A stretch of DNA of 17,907 nucleotides from JBEIUO01 sp964549785 (GTDB taxonomy: Bacteria; Planctomycetota; Phycisphaerae; Phycisphaerales; UBA1924). Below are positions 1-7,201 of this stretch, one piece after another. The stretch lies in NCBI GenBank assembly GCA_964549785.1, contig CAZJXA010000051.1, positions 1-17,907 on the forward strand. Reading direction: 5' to 3'. Every line of letters begins with the position of its first letter. The first letter of the stretch is position 1. The notes beneath the pieces are model-generated. The model had not been told where the DNA came from, ran no database searches, and saw only the letters and a list, made by a program, of their open reading frames with translations. The translations under genes were made by a program, and so were the position numbers.

Positions 1-495
1 GTTTATAACGAATTGCGTCGAATCGCGGCGGGGCAGATGTCGATGCAGCCGCGCGACCACACCTTGCAGGCGACGGCTCTTGTCAACGAGGCGGTGGCGA
101 AGCTCATCCGCTCGCCCGGGGCCGGTTGGAAGGATCGGGGGCACTTCCTGAATGTCGCGGCCTCTGCGATGAAACAGGTTCTGATCGACCACGCGCGGGC
201 AAAATCGCGGCGGAAGCGCTCGGGGTGCGGGGACCGGATCGAACTGGACGACGCGATCGGGCGGTTGGCGGGGCGAGTGGAGGAGCGAATCGGCGATGTC
301 GAGGCGTTGGGTGCGGCGCTCGAGCGGCTGAATCAGGTGGACCCGGTGGCGGCACGGATCGTGGAGTTACGTTTTTTCCTCGAACTCACGATGGTCCAGG
401 CGGCCGCGGTGATGGATATTCCGCTGCGAAGTGCGGAGAGGGAATGGTCGGCAGCCCGGGCGTGGCTTTCACAGGAGATCCGGGATGCCCGGTGA
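1..495 (+). CDS. ECF-family RNA polymerase sigma factor, 5' partial
   Basis: An extracytoplasmic-function sigma factor that would direct RNA polymerase to a specific promoter set. The open frame runs in from the window edge: the first codons read VYNELRRIA, which matches the usual sigma-2 helix VYxELRxLA of planctomycete ECF factors (the PF07638 / TIGR02999 type). The true start therefore lies upstream, probably about 20-30 codons away, and the TTG at 13 is not a credible start. Next come HTLQATALVNEA (region 2), an IDHARAKSRRKR segment typical of this subfamily, and region 4 with VELRFFLELTMVQAAAVMDI and SAEREWSAARAWL, the helix-turn-helix for the -35 element. The stop codon overlaps the start of the kinase gene by 11 bases, so the two are translationally coupled and probably act together. 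Family assignment is firm; the regulon is unknown. Confidence 0.93.
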   Translation, partial: VYNELRRIAAGQMSMQPRDHTLQATALVNEAVAKLIRSPGAGWKDRGHFLNVAASAMKQVLIDHARAKSRRKRSGCGDRIELDDAIGRLAGRVEERIGDVEALGAALERLNQVDPVAARIVELRFFLELTMVQAAAVMDIPLRSAEREWSAARAWLSQEIRDAR

Positions 496-2743
496 ACAGT
501 GGGCGGAGATCAAAGCCCAGTTCCTGCGCGTGCAGGGGCTTCTGCCCGCCGAGCGCGAGGCGGAGCTGGCGGCATTACGCACTTCGCAGCCGGAACTCGC
601 GGCCACGCTGGAGAGAATGTTGCGTGCGGACGCCACCACCGACTCGCTTCCGCCGTTTGGGAACGCGGGGACGCAGATACCGGATCGACCGATACCGGTC
701 ATCCCGGGATACCAGATCGTGGGCGAGATCGGCCGTGGCGGAATGGGCATTGTCTATGAGGCGATGGAGCAGATGCCCCGGCGTGCGGTGGCGATGAAGG
801 TGCTGCAGCGGCATGTGCTCTCGACGCCGCGCGACGTCGAGCGCTTTCATCGTGAGGCGAACTCGGTGGCGGGGATGAACCACCCCAACGTGGTCAAGGT
901 GTTCGCGGTGGATGCGGTGGGTGAGGATCACTTCTTCACGATGGAGTTGGTGCCGGGGCGGAATTTGGGGGAGATATTGATGGCCCTGCGGGTGTCCCGG
1001 GCCGAGGAGTCTTTGCCGCCGCCGGAGATGCCGGCATGGGGCGCCCGGGGGTATGAGCGTGCGGCGGCCGAGATCGCGGCGGCGGTGGCGGACGCTTTGG
1101 ATGCGGCTCACGCGGGCAAGGTTGTTCACCGCGATGTCAAGCCGAGCAACCTGCTGGTGACCAAAAAGCGTCAGGTCAAACTGGTGGATTTCGGCATCGC
1201 GAGGGACGAAACCCAAGGTCAGTTCACGCGAACGCAGGAGACCTTCGGGACGCCGGATTACATGAGCCCGGAGCAGGTGCGGGCCGAAAAGAATAAGGTG
1301 GACCATCGCACCGACGTGTACTCGTTGGGAGTGGTGTTGTACGAGATATTGACGCTGTTAAAGCCGTATGAAGGGACGGGCCGATTTGAACTCCCGGCGC
1401 GGATTCTGTCGCCGGAACAGCCTCCCAAGGTGCGAACGCTGAACCCGCGGGTGCCCGCAGACTTGCAAACGATTGTGGAAGGCGCAATGGACAAGGAGGC
1501 AGCGACTCGATATGCCACGGCGGCCGAGATGCGGGACGACCTCCAACGGTTCCTCTCGCACGAGGCGATCCATCGTAAGTCGCCGAACGCGCTGGCCGTT
1601 GCGTGCTCGTGGGCCCGCCGACGCCGGAAGCACATGGCGGGGGCGGCGGGGATTCTTGCGCTGGTCGCGGCGCTTGTGTTCGCGGGTTTGTACATGTCGG
1701 CCCGAAGGGAGCGGCTCGCGTGGCTGAAAGTCGACGGAATCGGGAACGTGGTTCGGCAGCGGGTGGATGATTCGACCTTGGACCTATCTACAACGGTGAC
1801 TCCGATGGGTTCGGGCCGTCTGAAGCCGGTTGGACTTGGACCCGGACACTACCGCGTGACGGTAATCGAACGCGACGGTCGTTTTACCGAGTTCGACGTC
1901 TGGATGCCTGAGGCGGGCGTTCGGAACCGGACCGCTCTCGTGGTGAGAGATGGCCGCGAAGGATGGATCGGGGCACCAAGCGGCGGGATCAATCCCGGCG
2001 AACGCACGCTGCAGGGGCGTCCGGCCACCGCTGCGGAGGTGATGGACGGCATGGTTCTGATTCCTGCGGGGGCGTACGCCGTGGGAACCGCGGAGTATGC
2101 GAACCCGATTCTCAAGATTCGGACTGTGGAGTTGCCAGCGTTCTACATCGACTTGGCGGAGACGAGCAACGGGGAGTATTGGGAGTATGTCCAGGCAACT
2201 GGTGCTCTCCTGCCGCGGCACTGGAGCGGGCGCAACTTCGGGATCGAGATGCCGGATGGGCCGGTGACCGGGATCACGATGGAGGAAGCGGCGGAATACG
2301 CGAGGTGGCGGGGGAAGCGGTTGCCCACGATGTTCGAGTGGCAGGCGGCCACGCGGGGTTCTGAGGGGCGGAGGTATCCGTGGGGGGATGAACTGGATGC
2401 CGAGGGGATGACGATGGAGCCGACCCATGAGGCGCGGCTGTTCGGGGAGAGCCGTGACGCGACCGGAGTTGAAGAGTACGCGAAAATGAGCGTGGGGGTG
2501 CGGGGCGGCGATCCACGGGCGACGGTGAACGGGATCATCCATAGTTTCGGAAACGTGCGAGAACTCACTTCGTCGATCAGCCGCGAGAAGAGGGCGGCGG
2601 TCGCGATGGGACGGTGCTGGAGCGATTCGGTGCGAACACCGACGTTGGGTTCGGTGTGGGAAGCGCCGCTGCGGACGCAGTCGGTATCGCACGGCTTCCG
2701 CTGTGCGAAGAGTGCCGTCGCTGTGCCGCATGGCGGAAGTTAA
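485..2743 (+). CDS. Transmembrane Ser/Thr protein kinase with C-terminal FGE/SUMF1-like domain
   Basis: A 752-residue Hanks-type kinase. Start chosen at ATG 485, which has AGGAG eight bases upstream and overlaps the sigma-factor stop; the longer frame from 431 has no support. Residues 76-357 are the kinase domain: glycine loop GRGGMGIVYEA (83-93), lysine 105 in VAMKV, catalytic HRDVKPSN (215-222), DFG (235-237) and TPDYMSPEQ (256-264), so it should be active. One membrane helix spans about 384-405. Residues 430-490 look beta-rich and PEGA-like (GHYRVTVIERDG). Residues 521-742 are an FGE-sulfatase-type domain, beginning MVLIPAGAYAVG and ending GFRCAK, with RLPTMFEWQAATRG and YPWGDE. The usual catalytic cysteine pair of true formylglycine-generating enzymes is not evident (a single Cys711 in MGRCWSDS), so I infer ligand or partner binding outside the membrane rather than enzymatic activity. 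It probably controls the preceding sigma factor; ECF factors linked to kinases are known in planctomycetes. Confidence 0.93.
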   Translation: MPGEQWAEIKAQFLRVQGLLPAEREAELAALRTSQPELAATLERMLRADATTDSLPPFGNAGTQIPDRPIPVIPGYQIVGEIGRGGMGIVYEAMEQMPRRAVAMKVLQRHVLSTPRDVERFHREANSVAGMNHPNVVKVFAVDAVGEDHFFTMELVPGRNLGEILMALRVSRAEESLPPPEMPAWGARGYERAAAEIAAAVADALDAAHAGKVVHRDVKPSNLLVTKKRQVKLVDFGIARDETQGQFTRTQETFGTPDYMSPEQVRAEKNKVDHRTDVYSLGVVLYEILTLLKPYEGTGRFELPARILSPEQPPKVRTLNPRVPADLQTIVEGAMDKEAATRYATAAEMRDDLQRFLSHEAIHRKSPNALAVACSWARRRRKHMAGAAGILALVAALVFAGLYMSARRERLAWLKVDGIGNVVRQRVDDSTLDLSTTVTPMGSGRLKPVGLGPGHYRVTVIERDGRFTEFDVWMPEAGVRNRTALVVRDGREGWIGAPSGGINPGERTLQGRPATAAEVMDGMVLIPAGAYAVGTAEYANPILKIRTVELPAFYIDLAETSNGEYWEYVQATGALLPRHWSGRNFGIEMPDGPVTGITMEEAAEYARWRGKRLPTMFEWQAATRGSEGRRYPWGDELDAEGMTMEPTHEARLFGESRDATGVEEYAKMSVGVRGGDPRATVNGIIHSFGNVRELTSSISREKRAAVAMGRCWSDSVRTPTLGSVWEAPLRTQSVSHGFRCAKSAVAVPHGGS

Positions 2744-2758
2744 TCGAGAGGGAGTGAC

Positions 2759-3205
2759 ATGGCGTATTATGTTCTTTCAGATGGGCAGTTTGAGTTTTCG
2801 TTTGCGGACGTCGGTTCGAATCCCAAGCCGCCGTCTCGTCCGCGTCAGGTCCGCGCTGACAAGGATGCCGATTTGGTCGCGTGGGTCGCGAGCCGGTTTA
2901 CGTCAACGGCATTGGATATCCTGAAGGGCGACAAGGTGATTTCGGCGACGGACTTCGCCGGCGCCATTTCGGGCGCGGTCTCGAAGATTCAGACCGCCAT
3001 GAACGCCAATAAGAAGCCGCAGCAAGCGGAAATCAAGTTGCACGCTCCGACCACGTCCGACTGGATCCCGCTTCCCAAGGGCGGACACAAAGTGGTGAGC
3101 TGGGTTCTGGAGGCCGCCAACGACGCCCCTCTCGAGGCCCAGTGGAAGTCGTTCCGGGCTTTCATGTGTGTTTCGTTCACACTCACCGAGTATGACTCCA
3201 TCTGA
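2759..3205 (+). CDS. Hypothetical protein of the ECF/kinase operon (148 aa)
   Basis: I do not recognise this 148-residue protein. ATG 2759 follows a purine-rich GAGAGGGAG sequence, and the gap to the kinase stop is only 15 bases, so it is almost certainly co-transcribed. It has no signal peptide, membrane helix or known motif that I can see. The N-terminus (MAYYVLSDGQFEFSF) looks like beta strands. The middle (about 40-80, DADLVAWVASRF to FAGAISGAVSKIQTAM) is probably helical. The C-terminal half contains HAPTTSDWIPLPKGGHKVVSW followed by a predicted strand FRAFMCVSFTLTE. It is probably cytoplasmic. By position it could be a kinase substrate, a sigma-factor partner, or a product of the same stress response; none of these is shown by sequence. 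Confidence 0.8.
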   Translation: MAYYVLSDGQFEFSFADVGSNPKPPSRPRQVRADKDADLVAWVASRFTSTALDILKGDKVISATDFAGAISGAVSKIQTAMNANKKPQQAEIKLHAPTTSDWIPLPKGGHKVVSWVLEAANDAPLEAQWKSFRAFMCVSFTLTEYDSI

Positions 3206-3217
3206 CCGGAGGGGTGT

Positions 3218-4462
3218 ATGAAGTACGACAACATTCGGATCGCGAATCGTGCAGGACCTTCACGAACCTTGTGGATCGTCCATGGTGGCAGCCAGATCTG
3301 GGTGCAAGATACAAAAGGGCCGGAATCGTGTGTCGTCGACGTTATGGTCGAGCGGTTCGGTCGGTTCGTGGGGGTGGTGTTGCGCGACGAGGTGCCTACG
3401 GGAGCGACCATCGATCTCGTGGTGTGCAAGCCCGATGACGAAGGGGATTTGAAGGTCGATTCGTCTGGGTTCTGCGATCTCGGCCTCGTCGCGATTCCGA
3501 ATGACTCCTGGCCCGGAGAGGCCCATAGTCTTTATGATCCGGATTCGCAACCCGCACTGGCGGCTGCCACCGACGCGAGGTCAGATATTAAACGTCCGAT
3601 CCTGCGGTTGGAATGGGAATCGATCCGCAGGGGTTCCCCGGACGATGCGTCACGTCGGGCGGCTTGGTTCATGTGGTACTACGACAATCACACGAGTGGC
3701 AGATGGCTGGTCGAGCGTCAAGGCGTTCTTGAAAGGCCGTATCCGGTCGAAGAAAGCGAATCCAATTTTCGGCGCGCTGCGGTCCAGTCGACCATGTCCC
3801 TCGCGGCGGCACGGCTGAAATGCAGGATGGATTTGGCCGCGGCGGGTGAACGTGACCCACACCGAATTCGGGCAGCGGTTGCCGCCGTTGGGGGCGCGAA
3901 ACGCGTCGATCCGTTCGCCACGGCTCATCTTGCGGCTGTTCAGGCGGCGATCGTGGACGGTTTTTATGGCGGCGGACTCAACCGGCCGTGTCGCGAAGCC
4001 GCGCTGGCCGATGCGATGGAACGATTCGCTTCCGGGACGATGGCCCTCACGAAAGCGAAGTGGCCCGAGATCGAAGAGCCCGGGGTGTCACAAGGCGCTC
4101 CCGATGGCCCCGTGATCTTCATGTTTGCAGAGTTTGCGTTGATGGCGCTCGAACAGAAGGTCGGCGTCGACCATGAGGCTTGGCTCAGGCTCGCACGAAT
4201 CTATGTCGGTATGCAAACCCTCTATCGACACGCGTATGGCAATCCACAACGACCGGCAACCGCGGCGGAGTTCGTCAACCGCTCCGGAGGCCCGCTCCGC
4301 CCCGTGCCGGTGGACATTCGTCGGATGTGGTTTCCGGCCGTACGACACGCGACCGAGGACGACCTGATTGTGCTCATGGGAGATCACTTGGTCGAGTGTG
4401 TTATTGCTGGGATCGGACCACTCGCTTCCGGGGTGCGTTCGGTGTTTGCACGCACCGGCTGA
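3218..4462 (+). CDS. Hypothetical protein of the ECF/kinase operon (414 aa)
   Basis: I do not recognise this 414-residue protein. ATG 3218 has GGAGGGG five bases upstream and starts 12 bases after the preceding stop, so it is the fourth gene of the same operon. There is no signal peptide and no clear membrane segment. The first ~95 residues look beta-rich (RTLWIVHGGSQIWVQD, RFGRFVGVVLRDEVPTGATI), ending near LGLVAIPND. A linker follows, then an aromatic patch AAWFMWYYDNHTSGRW at about 148-163. The rest is mainly helical and alanine-rich, with cysteines at KCRMD and RPCREA and a conserved-looking segment YVGMQTLYRHAYGN. This suggests two domains. Function cannot be assigned; the association with a sigma factor and kinase is the only functional hint. 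Confidence 0.8.
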   Translation: MKYDNIRIANRAGPSRTLWIVHGGSQIWVQDTKGPESCVVDVMVERFGRFVGVVLRDEVPTGATIDLVVCKPDDEGDLKVDSSGFCDLGLVAIPNDSWPGEAHSLYDPDSQPALAAATDARSDIKRPILRLEWESIRRGSPDDASRRAAWFMWYYDNHTSGRWLVERQGVLERPYPVEESESNFRRAAVQSTMSLAAARLKCRMDLAAAGERDPHRIRAAVAAVGGAKRVDPFATAHLAAVQAAIVDGFYGGGLNRPCREAALADAMERFASGTMALTKAKWPEIEEPGVSQGAPDGPVIFMFAEFALMALEQKVGVDHEAWLRLARIYVGMQTLYRHAYGNPQRPATAAEFVNRSGGPLRPVPVDIRRMWFPAVRHATEDDLIVLMGDHLVECVIAGIGPLASGVRSVFARTG

Positions 4463-4550
4463 CGACTTCGGGCAGAGCGTCCGAGCCCCGGTGAAGAGTG
4501 AACATATCCGCAGGAATTGCCCGACGTCCTGCGTGCGCCTAACCTCTCGT

Positions 4551-4581
4551 CCTCTCGCTACAGACTGCGAGCAGGTGTTTT
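4551..4581 (+). terminator. Possible Rho-independent terminator between the kinase operon and rplS
   Basis: CTCGC (4554-4558) pairs with GCGAG (4567-4571) around an 8-base loop. The stem is extended by CCT (4551-4553) with AGG (4573-4575) across a one-base bulge, and GTGTTTTA follows. It lies 88 bases after the hypothetical gene and 27 bases before rplS, so it could end the upstream operon or act as an rplS leader hairpin. The stem is short and the T run is only four bases. The rest of the 146-base gap shows nothing clear. Confidence 0.33.
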
Positions 4582-4608
4582 ACTAGTCTTCCCAAGGTGA
4601 ATTGAGCC

Positions 4609-5001
4609 ATGGACCAGCAGCGACTTCTCGAATCCATCAATGCCGAATCCTTGAAGAAGGAAATCACGCCCTTCGGCGTGGGCGACACCGTGAACATCAG
4701 TTTCTTGATCGTTGAAGGCGACAAGAAGCGTGAGCAGGTCTTCCAAGGCGTCGTGATCTCCCGCACCGGCCGCGGCATCAACGAGATGGTCGCGATCCGC
4801 AAGCTCGTGGACGGTGTGGGCGTCGAGCGGATTTTCCCGCTCAACAGCCCGCTGGTCGGCACCATTCAGATGGTTCGGCGCGGCGATGCCCGGCGCGCCA
4901 AGTTGTACTTCCTGCGTGAACGTCAGGGCAAGAGCCAGCGTCTGCGGGACCGTCGCCGCGGGCTCAAGCACACGGCGAAGGACGCGAAGATGTCGAGCTG
5001 A
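4609..5001 (+). CDS. rplS: 50S ribosomal protein L19
   Basis: Bacterial L19, a protein at the 30S-50S interface of the ribosome, 130 residues. Start ATG 4609 has AAGGTGA eight bases upstream. Family signatures run through the whole protein: FGVGDTVNI (22-30), EGDKKREQVFQGVVISRTG (36-54), RKLVDGVGVERIFPLNSP (64-81) and RRGDARRAKLYFLRERQGK (90-108). It ends in a short basic tail of about 20 residues, slightly longer than the E. coli protein (115 aa). In many bacteria rplS closes the rpsP-rimM-trmD operon; here none of those genes is adjacent, and the gene appears to be transcribed alone, between two hairpins. Confidence 0.98.
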   Translation: MDQQRLLESINAESLKKEITPFGVGDTVNISFLIVEGDKKREQVFQGVVISRTGRGINEMVAIRKLVDGVGVERIFPLNSPLVGTIQMVRRGDARRAKLYFLRERQGKSQRLRDRRRGLKHTAKDAKMSS

Positions 5002-5038
5002 GGGTTCAGTTCGCGGGCTCGTGAATCAGAATTACACT

Positions 5039-5075
5039 GACTCCGTGGCGGGTGCTGCGGAGTCGGATTGTTTTT
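5039..5075 (+). terminator. Rho-independent terminator downstream of rplS
   Basis: GACTCCG (5039-5045) pairs perfectly with CGGAGTC (5058-5064) around a 12-base loop, followed by GGATTGTTTTT (5065-5075). It starts 37 bases after the rplS stop, in the right orientation to end rplS transcription before the convergent ispH gene. The 12-base loop is rather long and the T run starts a few bases after the stem, so efficiency is uncertain. Confidence 0.6.
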
Positions 5076-5136
5076 GGGGAGCCGGACACGGCGCACGGCC
5101 GGATTCGGGGCCGTCAGCGGGATGAAGGCAACGGAG

Positions 5137-6219
5137 TCACGGCAAGAGCGTCGATGGCGCCGCCGACACCGTCAGCGGCACCGCGCCGTATGCGGCGGCC
5201 GTGATCGTGGGTGCCGAGACGCGGATAACTCGTTCCGCCGGGTCGATTCCTTGGCCGCGCATGAGGCGTTTGAGGGTGCCCGGGATTCCGAACTCGACGT
5301 CCTCATCAAAGATGTCGCGGAGGTCGATAGCACCGCCGAACCGGGCGAGGAGGGTGCGGGAGATGTCGGCCACAAGATCCTCGGGCGCTGAAGCGCCGGC
5401 CGTGAGCATGACGGTTTCCTGGCCGGTCGGGAACCAAGCGAAATCGATCTCGGAGACGTCGTCGACGCGGTACGCGGGGGTTCCGACATTGGCGGAGATT
5501 TCGGTGAGACGGACGGAATTCGAGGAATTGCGCGAGCCCACCACGACCACGACGTCGCACTCGGGGGCGATGACGCGGACGGCGTGCTGACGGTTGGTCG
5601 TCGCGTAGCAGATATCGCTCGATGGCGGCGCCTTGATGAGCGGGAAGGCGGCCTTGAGTGCATCGATCACCATGGCGGCATCGTCGGTCGAGAGGGTTGT
5701 TTGGGTGAGATAGATCAGTTTGGCGGGGTCGCGGATGTGCAGATACGGGATGTCACGCGGCGCTTCAACGACCTGCGTGGCCTCGGGGGCTTCGCCGAAG
5801 GTTCCCACCACTTCCTGATGATCTTTGTGACCGATCAGGAGAATCTGGTAGCCTTGCCGCGCGTAGCGGATGGATTCGTTGTGAACCTTGGTGACGAGGG
5901 GGCAGGTGGCGTCGATCGCGATGAGGTCGCGGGCCTCGGCGGTTCGACGGACCTCGGGAGATACACCATGGGCTGAGAAAACGACGATGTTGCCCGGGGG
6001 TACGCGGTCCAGGGATTCAACGAATTTGACCCCGGCATCCACGAAGCGGTTGACAACGTGCTTGTTGTGGACGATTTCGTGATACACGTAGACGTCTTTG
6101 CCCGGGAAGAGGTCAACGATCTGCTGAACGACGTCGATCGCCATTCGGACGCCCGCGCAGAAGCCTCTGGGGTTGGCGAGAACGATTTTCACTTCAGGAT
6201 GATAATGACGGACCGGCAT
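5137..6219 (-). CDS. ispH: 4-hydroxy-3-methylbut-2-enyl diphosphate reductase (IspH/LytB)
   Basis: The last enzyme of the MEP pathway: an iron-sulfur reductase that converts HMBPP to isopentenyl and dimethylallyl diphosphate in the cytoplasm. Start set at ATG 6219 (360 aa); an in-frame TTG at 6228 would add three residues, and neither has a strong ribosome binding site. Numbering from the TTG, the three cluster cysteines are Cys24 (PRGFCAGV), Cys109 (DATCPLV) and Cys207 (DICYATTNRQ). Substrate-site residues are His54 (EIVHNKH), His87 (SAHGV), His137/Glu139 (GHKDHQEVVGTFG), the SRNSSNS motif (232-238) and TAGASAPE (276-283), so it should be active. It is about 45 residues longer than the E. 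coli enzyme (316 aa), mostly a C-terminal tail. It is divergent from the squalene genes, which use its products once they are condensed to farnesyl diphosphate. Confidence 0.97.
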   Translation of the reverse strand: MPVRHYHPEVKIVLANPRGFCAGVRMAIDVVQQIVDLFPGKDVYVYHEIVHNKHVVNRFVDAGVKFVESLDRVPPGNIVVFSAHGVSPEVRRTAEARDLIAIDATCPLVTKVHNESIRYARQGYQILLIGHKDHQEVVGTFGEAPEATQVVEAPRDIPYLHIRDPAKLIYLTQTTLSTDDAAMVIDALKAAFPLIKAPPSSDICYATTNRQHAVRVIAPECDVVVVVGSRNSSNSVRLTEISANVGTPAYRVDDVSEIDFAWFPTGQETVMLTAGASAPEDLVADISRTLLARFGGAIDLRDIFDEDVEFGIPGTLKRLMRGQGIDPAERVIRVSAPTITAAAYGAVPLTVSAAPSTLLP

Positions 6220-6267
6220 GGAAAGCAACGAGGGAATGACGCCGGCGGAGGCGCGGGAGACGTTTCC

Positions 6268-7173
6268 GTGGACGATGCGACGCGCTTCGCCGCCCGGGTG
6301 ACGGCCCGTGAGGCCGAGAATTTCACGGTTTTGGCCCCGTTTGTGCCCCGGGCGTTGCGTCCCGACATGCAGGCGGTCTATGCGTTTTGCCGGGGTGCCG
6401 ATAACGTGGCGGATGCGGGCGCGACTGCGGAAGCACGGGCGATGGCGTTAGTGGAATTAGGGAGATGGAGGGTCGATTTAATGCGGTGTGCGCAGACCGT
6501 CGGCGACAATCGCGCCATGGGAGAGCCGCTCCATCCGGTATTCGTGGCGCTCGGTGAAACGATCCGCAAGCACGACCTGCCCCTCGTCTTTTTTCAGGAG
6601 TTGCTGAGCGCCTTCGAGCAAGACCAGCGGATGATCCGGTATTCGACTTGGGAGCAGTTGATCGACTATTCGCGCCGTAGCGCGAACCCGGTCGGCCGCA
6701 TCTGCCTGTGGCTGGCTGGGCATCGATGGGATTTGGAAAGCCCGAAGGTTGAGCCGCGGATTTCAATGAGCGACAGCGTCTGTACCGGGCTCCAACTCGC
6801 TAACTTCTGGCAGGATGTACGGCGTGACCTCCTGGACCTTGACCGCGTCTACCTGCCATTGACCGAAACCGGCCTGTCCGCGGACGAAATCATCGAATGG
6901 GCGAAGACCCCGGCTACCCCGGAGCGGCGAGAGCGATTTGCGGCCGCGCTCCGCCCGGAGGTGGAACGGACACGGGTGCTCTTCCGCGCGGGCTCGATGC
7001 TGCCTTCGATGACGGTGCCCTGGCTCGCCCGTTGCGTGCGACTCTTCGGCGCCGGCGGCCAAACCGTTCTTCGCCGGGTGGAAAAAATCGGGTACGCGAC
7101 GTTGTGGGAGAGGCCGCGGGTCGGCAAGTGTTCCAAGTTGATGCTGGTGGCGGCGGAGTTGGCGCATTTCTAG
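6268..7173 (+). CDS. hpnC: Squalene/phytoene synthase family, HpnC (hydroxysqualene synthase)
   Basis: A head-to-head prenyl synthase. In the Hpn route HpnC turns presqualene diphosphate into hydroxysqualene. Start chosen at GTG 6268 (301 aa), which has GGGAGA seven bases upstream and leaves 48 bases to the divergent ispH start. ATG 6205 or 6199 is possible but would overlap the ispH start and add a glycine-rich leader. The first Asp motif is DNVAD (45-49) in AVYAFCRGADNVAD; the second is in QLANFWQDVRRD (Asp183, Asp187), followed by DRVYLPLTETGL. The ANFWQDV...RVYLP pattern is characteristic of HpnC rather than HpnD. The next gene is hpnD, 28 bases on. Confidence 0.92.
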   Translation: MDDATRFAARVTAREAENFTVLAPFVPRALRPDMQAVYAFCRGADNVADAGATAEARAMALVELGRWRVDLMRCAQTVGDNRAMGEPLHPVFVALGETIRKHDLPLVFFQELLSAFEQDQRMIRYSTWEQLIDYSRRSANPVGRICLWLAGHRWDLESPKVEPRISMSDSVCTGLQLANFWQDVRRDLLDLDRVYLPLTETGLSADEIIEWAKTPATPERRERFAAALRPEVERTRVLFRAGSMLPSMTVPWLARCVRLFGAGGQTVLRRVEKIGYATLWERPRVGKCSKLMLVAAELAHF

Positions 7174-7201
7174 TCGGAAAGAATTGCAATGGGAGCGGGC
7201 A

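Noticed and set aside
1784..2731. Minus-strand open frame (315 codons) opposite the FGE-like domain of the kinase
   Set aside because: Its Arg/His/Pro-rich composition is typical of antisense reading of GC-rich genes, and the sense strand carries a clear domain.
6058..6267. Upstream extension of hpnC into ispH
   Set aside because: Most of this frame is antisense to the conserved N-terminus of IspH. GTG 6268 has a good ribosome binding site and gives a normal HpnC length.
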